Assembly: GCA_037893245.1 (NCBI GenBank)
Contig: JBAIAA010000749.1
Coordinates: 1,296,527-1,360,526, forward strand
Origin: Crossaster papposus
Taxonomy: Eukaryota > Echinodermata > Asteroidea > Velatida > Solasteridae
Reading direction: 5' to 3'
DNA: 64,000 nt
The notes under the pieces were generated by a model. It saw nothing but the letters and a program-made list of their open reading frames with translations. It was not told the origin of the DNA and did not search any database. The translations under genes and the position numbers were made by a program. The first letter of the stretch is position 1. Each line of letters begins with the position of its first letter. Positions 61,021-64,000 of this stretch are shown here, in pieces.

Positions 61021-61790
61021 TAAATAGTTTTTAGTTTAACTGTTTTGGCTTCGAGGATTTAGGCCTACTGCTTTGTCATTAATTTCCACCATCACATCAG
61101 CATGGGAGAATTAGTTGGTCTAATACTTAATATTATTATTTGTTAAATAGGAGCCTACTTTGTGGGAGCGGCTTCAAAAGATAGGCCTACGCCTTGATGA
61201 GTTGAACATGAAATGTTATACATTAGGTGAATTAATTCAGATGCATGAGTAACACACACAAAAACATTAAACGTACTGGTACAAAAGGGACAAATGGTTG
61301 AACATAATTCGAAGGGGAAAATAAATGTTTTGCAAAAATCAATATTTTTTCGATTACATTTTTTTTTGGCCGAAATCGATTAAGTGGATTGAAACGAACA
61401 TCTTAGAAAAGGTATTTTCTAAAGCTCAGATAAAAGTAATCGAGACCATGCATAAGAATTAATAAAGGGAAAGGTTTACATCGTCTTTTCAGTTGTTCTA
61501 TGAGGGCAAAACAGCGCGCATGTGGGACTTATTTTTGTTTTAAGTCACACAAATTATGGACTTAAAAACACATGCAACTTAAACGACACACAAACGGGAT
61601 GAGCACTCACGACCCTAGCCCTCCCAAATCCTTCAAATTCAAAACGATTTTGCACAGACCTTAGGGAGTTAGGGTTAAATGTACAATTATCCAGGGGGCG
61701 AGTCGGCTAAGAGGCGAGTCGGCGTACAACTGGCCGTATTGCTATCGCACAAGTGATCTGGCCAGACTTGAACTGTGGGTAATTTTGCGC
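61021..61790. other. Intergenic, little recognised
   Basis: Two TAGGCCTA octamers (61061, 61193) and a short CCCTAGCCCTCCC...GGGAGTTAGGGTTAA stretch (61613-61677) that resembles a small TTAACCC-type element. Nothing coding. Confidence 0.35.
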
Positions 61791-61794
61791 GTAA

Positions 61795-62150
61795 CGTGTG
61801 ATATGAATCACTGACCTCCGTCTACACCTGGACGGATCATTGTCCATATTCTGCTGTGCTAACACTTGAAGTCGGCGCGAACTGGAAGTGCAACATACAT
61901 GGCGGACCCGAGACGTCACTGCTGTGAGCCAATGAAATGTCCAGGTGTGGAGGTCAGCGGATTTATTCTGTACATTTTGTATTTATAAACATTACGTAAT
62001 ACGTATCGTACCAACACCTGGACATTTCATTGGCTCACAGAGTCACGTCGTGGGTCCGCCATGTTGCACTTCTCCGCATGCCGACTTCAAAATGAAACAA
62101 TGATGATCTGTCCATGTAAAGAGGTCAGTGATATGAATGGGTACACTCCA
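61795..62150. repeat. Imperfect inverted repeat (CACCTGGACATTTCATTGG arms)
   Basis: Left-arm blocks GAAGTCGGCGCGAACTGGAAG, GGCGGACCCGAGACGTCA and CCAATGAAATGTCCAGGTG are mirrored by CACCTGGACATTTCATTGG, CACGTCGTGGGTCCGCC and CCGACTTCAAAATG around a TACGTAATACGTATCGTA centre. This is probably an old DNA element. Confidence 0.7.
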
Positions 62151-62601
62151 CTGACCTCTATACCGGTAAAGAGGTCAGTGGTACACTCAATAGTGTTCTT
62201 TCGTTTTAGACGGGTTCATACGACACGGTAAACGGTGTACGTCTCATATCCAATCAAAAGCCGTGCAAACAATACGGCCCTCCTATCCTGGGGCCTCGTC
62301 CAATCGTTGGCCAGGTGACGACCGGTCGTCACCTTAGGCTTTTGTTATTAGTAATGCAAAGATAATTGTTACATATTCAGCATGACCTAATTTATTTAAA
62401 TTAAGGAAGCTTTGTCTGCGGTTTGTTATAACAACATGTACAGGGTACTAGCGAAGACGCTCATCCAGCCGTGGAATGTTTCGTCTTTGTTCAGTTTTTA
62501 TGGCTTGTATCGCGCCCGGCCGTAAGAGCCAGCCGGGAATTGAATTAGCCTGGACAAACGCGCCCCTGCAAGGATAGGCCATAGACATTTTCATTCATTT
62601 T

Positions 62602-63832
62602 AGTCCAGTCAATCTAACCAAATTAGTGGCTCAACCCACCACTAATTGCAACATAATTTTTTTCACTGCTATGCATTTGAGAAATGTCCCCTTAAAACCA
62701 TACTAAAAGTATACCGAAATATATTTGGTGGAAAAATGTTAAATTTGCATCAATCGTTAATCCCTGCTGTGTAATATGTTTATTCCCATATTTGGGTATA
62801 TATTTTATTTTAATTTATTTTAAAGTTTATTTTGGCGATTATACTTAAACATCCTTACTTCAATAACATTTTCTAAAGCATGTAAGTGACTAAATAATTA
62901 TGAAAATATAGTAATAGTCCAAAATGACTACAATTATACCCTATCATTTGCACGCATTTACCGTGTCTCCAGATATCATCAAGTAGTAAGTATTGAAGTG
63001 CTTCAAATTCACCAAGTTGCTTACTGGCACAGTTATCCCATTAAAACCTTATGAAAAATCATATGAACAATGATAACATTGTGATATTTAGCCCAGCAAA
63101 CAAAAACTTGGAAAAAATGATGTGTCCCTAAATTGGGCTAACAAGTAGGTGAAGGGTTGCCTAAGGTGAAAGACTTGAACAAGTTCAAGAAACCCCCCCA
63201 AATTTAAGATTTTTGTTGCTTACAATAATCATATCTACGTTAAAATGTATTTTGGGGATTTCCTTGAACTTGTTCAAGTCTTCCATGTTAGGAAACCCTT
63301 TAACTACTTTTTAGCCCAATTTATAGACACACCATTTTCCCCAAGCTTTTGTTAAATATCACAATGTTATTATTGTTCATATGATTTTTCATAAGGTTTT
63401 AATATGATAACTGTGCCAGTAAGCAACTTGGTGAATTTGAAGCTCACCAATACTGACTACTGATGATATCTGGAGACAGTGTAATATGCGCACATTTATA
63501 GGGTCACGAAGTTGTCATTTTGGATAATTACTGTGTTCTCATAATTATTCAGTCACTTATATGCTTTAGCAAATGTTATTGAAGTAAGGATATTTAAGTA
63601 GAATCACCAAAATAAACTTTTCAAATAATAAAAATAAAATATATACCCAAATATGGGAATAAATATATTACACAGCAGGGATTAACGATTTATGCAAATT
63701 TAACATTTTTCCACCAAATATATTTCGGTATACTTTTAGTATGGTTTTAAGGGGACATTTCTCAAATGCATAGCAGTGAAAAAAATTCTGTTGCAATTAG
63801 TGGTGGGTTGAGCCACTAGATTGACTGGACTA
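62602..63832. mobile_element. 1.2-kb foldback element with ~600-bp arms
   Basis: Ends TAGTCCAGTCAATCTA and TAGATTGACTGGACTA are exact inverses. Pairing continues through GTGGCTCAACCCACCACTAA, TACACAGCAGGGATTAACGA and CTTGAACAAGTTCAAG near the centre at about 63215. The arms differ by scattered changes and small indels. No coding capacity is present. Confidence 0.9.
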
Positions 63833-64000
63833 TTTGGGTTTGATGAAAGCCTGGGTGGGGGAGGTGGATGAGATGGGGGATTGGTGGAAGAGATGGGGGA
63901 TTGGCGGGCGGGGCGCGAATTTTTTTTTCCCAAACAGGTTTGCACAATTTCATGAATTATTCAGTAGTTTGGATGAGAAGTTATTTTTATTCATCGGAAT
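63833..64000. other. GGGGGATTGG-rich tail of the window
   Basis: GATGGGGGATTGG occurs twice near 63870-63905. No gene is seen. Confidence 0.4.

Noticed and set aside
61871-61890. GGCGCGAACTGG as a family A MITE end
   Set aside because: No TTAA follows and no family A interior is near; it belongs to the inverted repeat at 61795.

Overview
This is a eukaryotic window with spliced genes, long introns and many repeats. It most likely comes from a marine invertebrate deuterostome. An echinoderm, perhaps a sea star, is my best guess, from gene structure and the general look of the dispersed repeats; I could not run a search to confirm it.

Three protein genes could be assembled exon by exon, with splice phases that agree throughout. 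(1) On the minus strand, 26311 down to 6271, is a complete six-exon SLC16-type monocarboxylate transporter-like gene (556 aa). (2) On the plus strand, 29584 to 44796, is an eight-exon ZNF839-like zinc-finger gene (1314 aa). It has one C2H2 finger with AT-hook-like basic patches on either side and a 23-unit coding minisatellite. (3) On the minus strand, 56130 down to 52431, is a four-exon CINP orthologue (209 aa). The transporter and ZNF839 are head to head, with an intron-containing tRNA-Tyr gene between them close to the ZNF839 start. ZNF839 and CINP are tail to tail, the order I recall for human 14q32, so this looks like old microsynteny.

The rest is mostly DNA-transposon debris: at least eleven copies of a TTAA-flanked MITE with CCAGTTCGCGCC ends; a second MITE family with AAGGTAGGATACACC ends; a 2.3-kb PIF/Harbinger derivative in transporter intron 1; two ~1.2-kb foldback elements and a smaller inverted repeat in the last 8 kb; two copies of a tRNA-headed SINE; and an eight-unit ~245-bp tandem array. 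I saw no LTR or other virus-like element, and no CRISPR array.

Two observations stand out. First, the octamers TACATGTA, TAGGCCTA and TACCGGTA are strongly over-represented. In six places where two copies of one repeat can be compared, the octamer is a 6-bp (once 12-bp) gain at a TA, consisting of a palindromic tetramer plus a second TA. This looks like an excision footprint or some other micro-insertion process. Second, the last 33 codons and stop of CINP have been amplified just past the gene into a 122-bp array of about nine further copies.
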